Virus record (IMG/VR): IMGVR_UViG_3300008110_000194
Location: 1 to 34,664 of that record
DNA: 34,664 nt
Origin: a virus
Strand: one strand, 5' to 3'
Positions 28,145-34,664 of the stretch are shown in pieces (within the stretch, counting starts at the first letter, position 1; every line of letters begins with the position of its first letter). The notes under the pieces are model-generated. The model did not search any database, was not told the origin of the DNA, and was given only the letters and a program-made list of their open reading frames with translations. A program made the position numbers and the translations under genes.

Positions 28145-28987
28145 CTATGTGTTGATAAATTCAATTAAACCGTTTAGAGGCAAAGGCGGGTTTGTGTTGC
28201 CTTGCATCATTATAAAATTCAAAAACGCGCCCTCTTCTATTCGTGGCATTTTCGCTTTTTGTTTGAAAAATTGTATCTCGCACGGCACGCCAACTTCAAA
28301 CATTTGTATTTCCGCAAGCGGTTTGCAAATAACGAAAGCCGCAAATCCACCTGCCGTGTTCAGCATCTGCACACTGTTCAAACGTGTTATCCCATCCAGA
28401 ATTGGAAGAAACGGTGAGCGTGCGCTGCTTAGCGCTACATCGCCCGCAGATGCGCAAAGACCACCAACAACCGAAGATTGAATAAGGCTTGTTTGAACGC
28501 TGCGCGCCGCACCGTTTCTATCTGTGTAGTTTATAATGCACGATGCATTTGTAGCCATTGGTGTCGTAACAACCGCAAACATCTGTAATTCTTTTCCATC
28601 TGTATATCGCGGAAGCGTTGCAGTATTATCCATTTCCTGAACGTCAATACTATCCAAATCAATAAGCGGGTATGCCATCACATAATCCGCGAGAATAAAG
28701 AAGTTCGGCGCACCGTTTGCCGTTGCTGTTTGCAAAATCAGTTTATGAAGGTATTTTTCACCTCCAAAATGCCCCGTATAAATGCTATCGTTTCTCTGCC
28801 CTATCAATGGTGTGGCTGTAGCTTGCGAGCCAACATAAGCGTTAAATTTTGGAATCCCCGCGCCCATTGATAAATCGGACCATCCAAACGCTCCAACATT
28901 CGGCAAGCTGCTTTTCTGTATGGGCTGATAAAAATACGCGCCCGTATCAGTAAATGCCTTTGCGTATGTGCTAAGATTCCGTAGCAT
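28145..28987 (-). CDS. Structural protein, paralogue of the downstream gene
   Basis: A 280-residue protein. The ATG at 28987 has GGAG 5 bases upstream and overlaps the small cysteine gene by 17 bases; the longer opening from 29056 would run through most of that gene. The middle (PNFFILADYVMAYPLIDLDS, then IINYTDRNGAARSVQTSLIQ) and the segment SPFLPILDGITRLNSVQML match the next gene. The C-terminus adds a short charged end. Probably a capsid decoration or fibre protein; no known name. Confidence 0.7.
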   Translation of the reverse strand: MLRNLSTYAKAFTDTGAYFYQPIQKSSLPNVGAFGWSDLSMGAGIPKFNAYVGSQATATPLIGQRNDSIYTGHFGGEKYLHKLILQTATANGAPNFFILADYVMAYPLIDLDSIDVQEMDNTATLPRYTDGKELQMFAVVTTPMATNASCIINYTDRNGAARSVQTSLIQSSVVGGLCASAGDVALSSARSPFLPILDGITRLNSVQMLNTAGGFAAFVICKPLAEIQMFEVGVPCEIQFFKQKAKMPRIEEGAFLNFIMMQGNTNPPLPLNGLIEFINT

Positions 28988-29090
28988 CGCAACTCCATAC
29001 CACTTGCCCATCAGGATGGTCTGCGCATGGCTGAATAATCCCATCCACACCTTCAAGTTCTTTAAAGCAGTGAGCGCATGTATATCTCAT
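28971..29090 (-). CDS. 39-residue cysteine-rich (zinc-ribbon-like) protein
   Basis: Starts in the TAATG overlap with the gene before it. C5-x2-C8 (TCAHC), C22 (QPCADH with H25) and C34 could hold a metal ion. The small gene supplies the ribosome-bound region for the next gene, which starts within its last codons. Small CxxC proteins occur in phage structural operons but no function is assigned. Confidence 0.6.
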   Translation of the reverse strand: MRYTCAHCFKELEGVDGIIQPCADHPDGQVVWSCDATES

Positions 29091-29497
29091 TAGTCGATTG
29101 TGGCTGTCAAAGCCCCTGCTGCGAATTGTGGCTGAATACCTGTAGATGTTGGGAGTGTTGAAGTTAGTGCGCCGCGCAAAATAATCTGCCCCGCGCCCGA
29201 TGATGTTGTAACGATTGAAAAATGCGTTACATCAGCGCCGTTTGCTGTAGATTGTGGAAACTGAATAAGCGCGGCATTTTCTACAGTGTTTCCAGTTACC
29301 GTGAATCCAGTTGTGCGAGAAACTGCAACCCGCGCATAAGAGCCATAATCCGCCTCGCTTGTGGTGGCAGTCCCCGCTTCATTTGGGTTTGCAGTGTGTA
29401 ATGCAACCCAGAAGTTTGCATTGCCAGCCCATGCAGGGTTTGCACTGTCAAAAATATAATTTAAAATTTCTGTTTCTGTTGTGTTACCTAAGCTCAT
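29090..29497 (-). CDS. Small conserved-looking virion protein
   Basis: A 135-residue protein. SLGNTTETEILNYIFDSANP, then WVALHTANPNEAGTATTSEA and YARVAVSRTTGFTVTGNTVE, is a pattern I recognise from many phages, next to head and tail genes: entry helix, VALHTA-x-P-x-EAGT, and beta-rich remainder. It is usually annotated as a structural protein of unknown role. It follows the portal gene with a good ribosome site (AAAGGAAA). Confidence 0.76.
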   Translation of the reverse strand: MSLGNTTETEILNYIFDSANPAWAGNANFWVALHTANPNEAGTATTSEADYGSYARVAVSRTTGFTVTGNTVENAALIQFPQSTANGADVTHFSIVTTSSGAGQIILRGALTSTLPTSTGIQPQFAAGALTATID

Positions 29498-29519
29498 AGT
29501 TTATTTTCCTTTTGTTAGT

Positions 29520-31709
29520 TCATTGCACTCCAACAACGCGCCCTTGCTCATCCCTAATTACAGTTTTAGGTCTGTTCATAGTTTGAATCATTGTTTGAAT
29601 TGTTTGATTTTGCATTTGAGAAGTTTTCTCAAGCGCCTGAGAAATTAAAAATGCTATATCTTGCGGGTTTGTGTCATCACCTTTTGCCAGAACTGCTTTT
29701 ATTAAATCAGCTTGGATTTTTTCTCTTTCAAGCTCATTTTTGGCGTTCATTTCATTTATTCTTGTTTGAATATCAATAGCCTTTAAATCTATTTCTTTTT
29801 GTTTTAAGTCTATTTCTTGCATTTTAACAACTGCTTCATTTTCAGTTTTGCTTAAATCTGCCTGAATCTTTTTATCTTCCATTTGCGCCTTTAAAGCAAC
29901 TTCCATTTGCTTATCCTGCAACTGCGCTTTTAGCGTTTCAATTTCTTGTTGCATGGTTTGAAGCGCAACCTGCCCCTCTTGAATAATCTGTGTCATTTGT
30001 AGTTTTTCAGGGTCTGGCGCTTCTTCTTCCTGCATTTCCTCACGGTCATCTTTTTCTAGGAATTTAGGGTCAATGACCTTTTTCATACGGTTAGCCATTG
30101 CTTGTGCGCCTGCGAAATCTGAATACTTAAAGTATAAATCGCCCATAACCTGCATTAACTCAGGCTGGGAATTAAATATAGCCTGCAATGCCTCAACGCT
30201 TTCTTGGCGCAGTGTGGTATAGCTTGCGCCCGTTACAACGCGAACATCATAAGAGCCTTTAGTTAAATCAATCGTTTCTTCTTGGTCGTCCGCCATTTCA
30301 CCATTAACGCCAACTTGTTTAGGCTCATCTTCTGCCCCAATAATTCTTAATATCCGCGCTGTGTCATAAACATCTTTAACGGCGCTAACCAAAATGCGCC
30401 CTACTTGTGTGATCGCCTTGGAAAGGTTATCCGCAAAGTGGAATGTTGCAACATCGCCCTCTTGCTTACGCTGTGCAATAGCAACCCCAGATTGTTCATT
30501 TGAGCGAATACCTAATGAAGCGTTATAAATCCCCATTGTTGATTTAATATCATCAACAGCGCCCCGTGAAGCGTTAATAACGCCCGATGGTATCATTGGC
30601 GGCTCTAACCGTTGCGGCGCACCTACGGCATTACCTTGCGCGTCTTGTGTTTTATATCTTAACACTCCCGCTTTGCTTGGATTTAACCAATCAGCCGCGT
30701 AATCTTCAACCTGCCCCTCAGCCGCCATAACAGGCGCAATGGGTGATTTCATAATCAATTCTGTTTCAAGCGACTTCCAGTAATTGAGCATTTTCTGTGC
30801 GCCCTTGGATTTGCGAATCAGCGAGAATAAATAACGCTTGCCGTCAATCCAGTTTTCTTCGCCATACACAGGAACAATCGGGATATACTTACCAGGGAAT
30901 ACTGTTTCTTCTAAAATATCGCTGCCTGATAACTTATAGCGCATAACCTTGCGCTCCTTAACAGTTCTTGTCCGCTTGGCTTTTTGTTTACCAGTTAACT
31001 CAAACACTTCGCCTTTTTCGTTAATACCGATAGTTTTTTCGGTTTCTTCAATGACAAAATGCTCTGCAATGGCGATAAAATCATCATCTTGGCGCGATGT
31101 TAAAACTTCATCCGAATCAAAGCTATTTGGCTCTTTGCCGGGGTATAATCGTTTAAACTCCGAAACTTTAATTTGCTCTACAATCGTCCCATGCTTGGCA
31201 TCGCGACCATCAACCTCATAGGAACATGAATCAAGCCAAACTGATAATGGATTAGTAACACGGCAAATCTTTAATTCTTGGTCAAAGGAATTATCATCGA
31301 CATAATCATGGTCAACACGCAAAAACCCGATACCTTGCTTGATGGCGTTAAATACAGCAGTATCGTAGGCATTGTCAGCATTTGAGCGGTATTCAATGGA
31401 TTTAATCAATCCCTTTAGGGTTTCAGCGACTTCTTGCGAGGAGTCAAAGCCTACAGGGATAATGTTAATTGTGGGGGTGTTAATGCGAATATCATTCGCG
31501 ACTTGGTGGATAAATTGTGTTAAATGGTCAATAGTTAGCGCAGGGCGACCCGATGAAACTCTGTTATTATAGTCATTCTCATCCCATTGAGCGTAATCAT
31601 CATCTGATAAGAACTTAGCATCTTCACGGGCTTTTCTATAGTTTTCCGACCAGTATTCTTGGTCTGCTTTTAACCGATCACGCGCTTGCTTTATAACATC
31701 TTCAGACAT
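29520..31709 (-). CDS. Portal protein, P22 gp1-like
   Basis: A 729-residue protein, matching P22 portal length (725). The N-terminus (ARDRLKADQEYWSENYRKAR, EDAKFLSDDDYAQWD) and the SGRPALTIDHLTQFIHQVAN block (about 53-72) are characteristic of this family, as is VFNAIKQGIGFLRVDHDY (about 119-136). A long coiled coil of Q, E and K at about 585-690 corresponds to the barrel that reaches into the head. Twelve copies form the DNA entry pore and bind the terminase and the gp4-like factor. Confidence 0.93.
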   Translation of the reverse strand: MSEDVIKQARDRLKADQEYWSENYRKAREDAKFLSDDDYAQWDENDYNNRVSSGRPALTIDHLTQFIHQVANDIRINTPTINIIPVGFDSSQEVAETLKGLIKSIEYRSNADNAYDTAVFNAIKQGIGFLRVDHDYVDDNSFDQELKICRVTNPLSVWLDSCSYEVDGRDAKHGTIVEQIKVSEFKRLYPGKEPNSFDSDEVLTSRQDDDFIAIAEHFVIEETEKTIGINEKGEVFELTGKQKAKRTRTVKERKVMRYKLSGSDILEETVFPGKYIPIVPVYGEENWIDGKRYLFSLIRKSKGAQKMLNYWKSLETELIMKSPIAPVMAAEGQVEDYAADWLNPSKAGVLRYKTQDAQGNAVGAPQRLEPPMIPSGVINASRGAVDDIKSTMGIYNASLGIRSNEQSGVAIAQRKQEGDVATFHFADNLSKAITQVGRILVSAVKDVYDTARILRIIGAEDEPKQVGVNGEMADDQEETIDLTKGSYDVRVVTGASYTTLRQESVEALQAIFNSQPELMQVMGDLYFKYSDFAGAQAMANRMKKVIDPKFLEKDDREEMQEEEAPDPEKLQMTQIIQEGQVALQTMQQEIETLKAQLQDKQMEVALKAQMEDKKIQADLSKTENEAVVKMQEIDLKQKEIDLKAIDIQTRINEMNAKNELEREKIQADLIKAVLAKGDDTNPQDIAFLISQALEKTSQMQNQTIQTMIQTMNRPKTVIRDEQGRVVGVQ

Positions 31710-31798
31710 TAAAGAACCTTAAAAAAGATTTGTGGATTTTTAGCTGCGGTGTGCGCTGAATACTATCTGACAAGCATGATAGGCTTTTTGCATTTAAC

Positions 31799-31827
31799 AT
31801 TCTATACAGTTTAAATTGCAATGTCAA
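31799..31827 (-). promoter_or_regulatory. Promoter upstream of the portal gene
   Basis: Minus strand TTGACA (31827-31822), 17 bases, TAGAAT (31804-31799). The -35 box overlaps the terminase stop. About 90 bases of leader follow before the portal start, including a CTATC/GATAG hairpin at about 31761-31780. It would allow head genes to be made separately from the terminase genes. Confidence 0.75.
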
Positions 31828-33107
31828 TACCCCATGTATGATCCGCTAAAAGATTTATTTATTTGCATTGATACGGGTTTTCCGCCAACGCTTCCCTTTA
31901 TTCGATTTACGGCGTGCGCTAGGTATCTGAAAGCGTCTGCTGAATGAGAAGCCCAATCATGGCGCGGTTTGTTCTTAAACACCTTGCGGTCATCATCCCA
32001 CTCATAAGCGTAATTCTCTAACGCAAATATCCCGTCCTTGGTTTTTGTATCATCAAAAACGCACATAGGAAATAATTGCCGCGCCGCCTCTATACCGCCT
32101 TCAACGCTGGCATTTTCTAGCACTTGATTTTGAACGCCAAGCCGCGATAATTGGACTGTGGCACTATCGCCCCTGATATTCCCCGCCGAAGCATCATGTG
32201 GTAAATAATGCCCGTTTCTCATGTAATTGTAGGGCTTTTCTTTGACAATTTTTGCATAGTGCTCTAGTCCCTCATTTGAGTTTTCGTAGTAATCAATCAC
32301 CCTAAGCTCACGCCCCACAAATTGCGCCCACCAAATTGTTGTTGAATCCGCCCAGCCCAAATCCCATGCCGTGAATACTTCATAGGCTGGGTCATACGGT
32401 ACATTTGTTATTCTTTGCTCTTTGCGCGCTGAATCAATTAGCTTAGCATAGACCGCGCCTGAACGCCTTGTGTCTAATTCACCTTCCCAAATATGGCTAT
32501 AGGACTCAGGGTCTGTTTCCTTTAGCCTTAATCGCTCTTTTTCAAGAACAGCAGGAAAAAACGGGTTATCTTGCCAGTTAATCTTTCTAACCAGCGCGTC
32601 ATCGTGCTTTGTGGCAATAAATCGCTGATAAGTGGGGTCTGATATGTTTCGGGGGTTAAACACTACAAAAATTTCAGAGCCTTCTTTACGAATAGAGGGT
32701 ATTAGTAATTCCCATGATCTATCGGATATATTTTCAGCTTCCTCGACCCAAACACGATCAATGCCGCTAATACCCTTAATCTCCGTGATGTTGTGCTTTA
32801 GTCCCTTGAATAAAAACTCTGTGCCATTCTTACCACGAATGATTGTCTGCAAAACTTCATAATGGCTTGATAAATGTTTATCTGACCGAATAATGTCTGA
32901 TAATAGTTTATGAACGCTATCACCGATACTTGTCTGCAATTCCCTTGTGCATAGTATCCGCAATGGTTTTGCTATTGCCTCAGCTAACAAATACCGCGCT
33001 ATAGTTTCAGATTTACCACCACCGCGCCCGCCGTAGAATACTTTAAAACGGTGCGGTTCGTGTATTCCTTTAAACGCTTTCGGAATCTGTATGTTTAGAA
33101 TCGACAA
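31824..33107 (-). CDS. terL: Terminase large subunit
   Basis: A 427-residue protein. Walker A GGRGGGKS is at 26-33, Walker B VWVEEAE at 120-126 and the coupling motif VVFNPRN at 149-155. The nuclease part starts with AWDLGWADST (249-257), continues with HDASAGN (near 304) and ends with SHSADAFRYL (near 392), giving its acidic metal ligands. It pumps DNA into the head and cuts it. The Terminase_3/PBSX-like architecture fits headful packaging. The start overlaps the small subunit gene by 38 bases. Confidence 0.95.
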   Translation of the reverse strand: MSILNIQIPKAFKGIHEPHRFKVFYGGRGGGKSETIARYLLAEAIAKPLRILCTRELQTSIGDSVHKLLSDIIRSDKHLSSHYEVLQTIIRGKNGTEFLFKGLKHNITEIKGISGIDRVWVEEAENISDRSWELLIPSIRKEGSEIFVVFNPRNISDPTYQRFIATKHDDALVRKINWQDNPFFPAVLEKERLRLKETDPESYSHIWEGELDTRRSGAVYAKLIDSARKEQRITNVPYDPAYEVFTAWDLGWADSTTIWWAQFVGRELRVIDYYENSNEGLEHYAKIVKEKPYNYMRNGHYLPHDASAGNIRGDSATVQLSRLGVQNQVLENASVEGGIEAARQLFPMCVFDDTKTKDGIFALENYAYEWDDDRKVFKNKPRHDWASHSADAFRYLAHAVNRIKGSVGGKPVSMQINKSFSGSYMGY

Positions 33108-33465
33108 AGGTTATTCTCACTTCGCTTGTGGTTTCGATGGGTTTGCCGTCTTTGCCGCTTAGTTCTGTTTCTTGTTTATCTTTCCAACCAAAATTCTTTA
33201 ATGCAAAGATAGCACCCGTAGGAGTGCCAGAAAACAATCGTTTTTCCGCATATTGCTCAACCATTGTCTTGGCTTTTTTAATCGTGTCTAAATACTCGTC
33301 TTTTTCTTCATAGTTTATTAATGTTTGGCGTGTTGTGTCTAATGCCAAAGCAAGCCCTGTTATGGTATATGGCTCATCATCTTGATCGCATTTAGCAAAA
33401 TAAACATCAATCTGCTTTTGCAAACTATCTACTGATTCAAACTTTGGGGGACGACCACCAGCCAT
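33070..33465 (-). CDS. terS: Terminase small subunit
   Basis: A 131-residue protein. AGGRPPKF at the start, TGLALALDTTRQTLINYEE (36-54, an HTH), then AEKRLFSGTPTGAIFALKNF and GWKDKQETELSGKDG, is the classic layout of small terminases: DNA-binding HTH, oligomerisation helices and a C-terminal tail that contacts the large subunit. It would recognise the pac site, which in P22 lies within this gene. Start overlaps the upstream stop (TAATG). Confidence 0.9.
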   Translation of the reverse strand: MAGGRPPKFESVDSLQKQIDVYFAKCDQDDEPYTITGLALALDTTRQTLINYEEKDEYLDTIKKAKTMVEQYAEKRLFSGTPTGAIFALKNFGWKDKQETELSGKDGKPIETTSEVRITFVDSKHTDSESV

Positions 33466-33656
33466 TATTTCAACCTACTCACAGCCATTTTAAAAAAGTT
33501 ATCAAGTAGACCCTCAACGTATAGTTTGCTTTTTTGACTTTCTAGTGAATTATACAAAATAACCGACTCACGGACTTTCTTTGCCTCGTCAACTTTATTA
33601 AGTTTAGACGATTCATATAAAAAAACTATCAGTGCAATTTTAAGAACATCCTCCAT
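33465..33656 (-). CDS. Small helical protein before terminase
   Basis: A 63-residue protein. It is helical throughout, [19 protein letters not shown] then KVDEAKKVRESVILYNSLES. It starts and ends in TAATG overlaps, so it is coupled to both neighbours. A mildly hydrophobic start (4-14) does not make a clear membrane segment. Not recognised; a packaging helper is one possibility given its position. Confidence 0.6.
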   Translation of the reverse strand: MEDVLKIALIVFLYESSKLNKVDEAKKVRESVILYNSLESQKSKLYVEGLLDNFFKMAVSRLK

Positions 33657-33787
33657 TATTTCTTCTTTTTCCCCGCCTTATTCAAAGCAATGGCAATAGC
33701 TTGCTTTAATGGTTTGTTTTCTTTTTTAACCATCATGCCAATGTTTTTTGAAATTGTCTTTTGTGATTTACCTGATTTTAGTGGCAT
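33656..33787 (-). CDS. DUF6496-like small basic protein
   Basis: A 43-residue protein: [20 protein letters not shown], then [19 protein letters not shown]. Proteins with this phrase ([12 protein letters not shown]... QAVAIAL-x-KAG-KKK) are very widespread in phages, often near terminase or portal genes, and have no known function. The many lysines suggest nucleic-acid binding. Both ends use TAATG overlaps. Confidence 0.78.
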   Translation of the reverse strand: MPLKSGKSQKTISKNIGMMVKKENKPLKQAIAIALNKAGKKKK

Positions 33788-33849
33788 TACTTACCCTTTT
33801 TGCCGCCGTAACCTGATTTACCGCCCTTACAGCCTTTTTTATCTTTCAT
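33787..33849 (-). CDS. 20-residue glycine/lysine-rich microprotein
   Basis: [20 protein letters not shown], preceded by GAGG at good distance from the ATG and ending in a TAATG overlap with the next gene. It has one cysteine and is strongly basic. It might be a real DNA- or RNA-binding peptide, or simply a leader whose translation couples the upstream gene to the DUF6496-like gene. The ribosome site and precise coupling are the only support. Confidence 0.55.
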   Translation of the reverse strand: MKDKKGCKGGKSGYGGKKGK

Positions 33850-33856
33850 AATAACC

Positions 33857-34240
33857 TCACATCTCTTGAAATTGTTGGAGCAATCTATCCTCACGCGCCC
33901 GAATATCCGCAATGATCTTAACCATGGATTCCCTCATGCGCTTAGGACATACATTAGCACGCTCGCAGATTACAGTCAAGTCTTTGTAAATATCGCCGTT
34001 TGAGTGAAAGTATATTCGACCATCACGAACCTCTTTGCCTCGATGATCCTGCAATGATTCAGGGGCGCATATACGCTTAACGAATGTACTGTGCTTATCA
34101 TGCCCCTTTGACTTTAACCGCTTTAGGGATTTGATAAACTGCACTTCCTGTGCATCAAGGCTCTGGTTAGTCTTAAACGCGCCGTATGCGTCCGCAACTG
34201 CTAAGGCTAGTACAGCGTCCCATAAATCTTTTTCAGGCAT
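33857..34240 (-). CDS. Late-unit protein of unknown function
   Basis: A 127-residue protein from the ATG at 34240, 6 bases after GGGGGG; a longer opening from 34366 would overlap most of the previous gene. Residues 3-30 are helical (LWDAVLALAVADAYGAFKTN), the middle holds basic and histidine-rich sequence (KRLKSKGHDKHSTFVKRIC), and the end is a long amphipathic helix (MRESMVKIIADIRAREDRLL). It is probably DNA-associated given the basic middle. It lies between replication and packaging genes, where some phages place late regulators, but no such motif is clear. Confidence 0.62.
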   Translation of the reverse strand: MPEKDLWDAVLALAVADAYGAFKTNQSLDAQEVQFIKSLKRLKSKGHDKHSTFVKRICAPESLQDHRGKEVRDGRIYFHSNGDIYKDLTVICERANVCPKRMRESMVKIIADIRAREDRLLQQFQEM

Positions 34241-34430
34241 TGTTTCCCCCCTCATTGAAACCAATCGCAAAGCCAAACATTCCGCATAAATACTTTGTGT
34301 AATCCTCGCGCTTACTAGGGTGTAATTTGACATTAACCCATTCAATGACTTGTGGCAATAACCCATTATTTTTTACTTCGGAATATGTCATGCCGTACCA
34401 TGGAACAATTTTAGTTTCCATTTTTATCAC
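34233..34430 (-). CDS. Small protein of unknown function
   Basis: A 65-residue protein. The ATG at 34430 or the one 9 bases later (METKIVPWYGMTYSEVKNNG) may be used. It overlaps the end of the loader-like gene and the start of the next gene. A central helix LLPQVIEWVNVKLHPSK is followed by a mildly hydrophobic KYLCGMFGFAIGFNEGG. No family recognised. Confidence 0.58.
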   Translation of the reverse strand: MIKMETKIVPWYGMTYSEVKNNGLLPQVIEWVNVKLHPSKREDYTKYLCGMFGFAIGFNEGGNNA

Positions 34431-34664
34431 CTATAGCCTTCATTTGCTGTTGAATTGGAACGTGATTTGACCGCTTTTCAAGTATTTGCTTGTAACTTGG
34501 CGTATCACTTTCCCCGCGCTGTTGCTTTTCATAGTCTTTGATAACCTGACCATAATAGCCAAACATCGGGTAGCCTTCTGCTTTGTGTTGCTCGATAGCA
34601 TATTGATATTCCGCATAAGTTATTTTAGGCGCAGGAGGGTTAATTATTTTAATTAGATCGGCGG
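34411..34664 (-). CDS. Helicase-loader-like replication protein, C-terminal part (gene crosses the map junction)
   Basis: Continuation of the gene that starts at 319. Reading leftward from the repeat, the frame runs through EGYPMFGYYGQVIKDYEKQQ and SYKQILEKRSNHVPIQQQMK to TAA at 34411. The C-terminal third is basic and polar and may bind DNA or the helicase. In this linear view the part inside the 114-base repeat (34551-34664) duplicates bases 1-114. The full protein has 152 residues. Confidence 0.7.
   Translation of the reverse strand, partial: ADLIKIINPPAPKITYAEYQYAIEQHKAEGYPMFGYYGQVIKDYEKQQRGESDTPSYKQILEKRSNHVPIQQQMKAIGDKNGN
34551..34664. repeat. Direct terminal repeat, right copy
   Basis: Identical to bases 1-114. 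It should be counted once in the circular genome. Confidence 0.95.

Noticed and set aside
31761-31780. CTATC/GATAG stem followed on the plus strand by GCTTTTT as a terminator
   Set aside because: It would act only on the plus strand, where nothing is transcribed in this region; the stem has only five pairs.
1-34664. A lysogeny module (integrase, attachment site, repressor)
   Set aside because: No integrase-, excisionase- or CI-like protein was seen; the XRE-like 68-residue protein at 7406 is not a CI-type repressor with a C-terminal domain.

Overview
This window is best read as one complete genome of a short-tailed (podovirus-type) phage with a P22-like virion, probably infecting a Gram-negative bacterium. 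The first 114 bases are repeated exactly as the last 114, and one minus-strand gene runs across that junction without a break. The map is therefore circular, about 34,550 unique bases. The P22-type evidence is an almost colinear late gene order: small terminase, large terminase, portal, scaffold, coat, gp4-like, gp10-like, three ejection proteins, tail fibre. A two-component spanin pair and a zinc endolysin point to a host with an outer membrane. I see no integrase, repressor, excisionase or partition gene, so a lytic life style is likely. There is no tRNA, DNA polymerase or replicative helicase gene that I can recognise.

Layout. A divergent promoter region at about 1.09-1.18 kb separates two transcription units. 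Rightward (+, 1204-11132) is the early unit. It starts with a recombination and replication set: a DUF1071 annealing protein, a YqaJ exonuclease, an HNH-type protein, NinB, two winged-helix proteins, SSB, a PD-(D/E)XK nuclease and a DNA methyltransferase. It continues with about 20 small, tightly overlapping accessory genes, including a second methyltransferase, small membrane proteins and a DUF551 protein. Two internal promoters (5537 and 8117) share the same 15-base palindrome over their -10 boxes. Leftward (-) from 1004, across the junction and down to 12339, run replication initiation genes, packaging, head, tail, ejection, fibre and endolysin genes. A second lysis block (holin-like, i-spanin, o-spanin; 11608-12114) has its own promoter behind a terminator.

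The two units converge on 11133-11607, a gap of about 470 bases with no credible gene. It is packed with structure: three consecutive stem structures (11137-11389) whose G.U pairs fit a plus-strand RNA, two copies of an AT-rich palindrome 33 bases apart, and on the minus strand a consensus promoter followed by a terminator that would make an RNA of about 116 nt. These look like undescribed phage RNAs and are the strongest candidates for something new here.

Other notable points are repeated stop/Shine-Dalgarno/start junctions that flank early genes and could serve as recombination joints, a block of six extra genes (two of them tandem paralogues) inserted between portal and scaffold, and a C(UUCG)G hairpin directly after the coat gene. 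All functional names rest on reading motifs and gene order by eye; no database search was possible.
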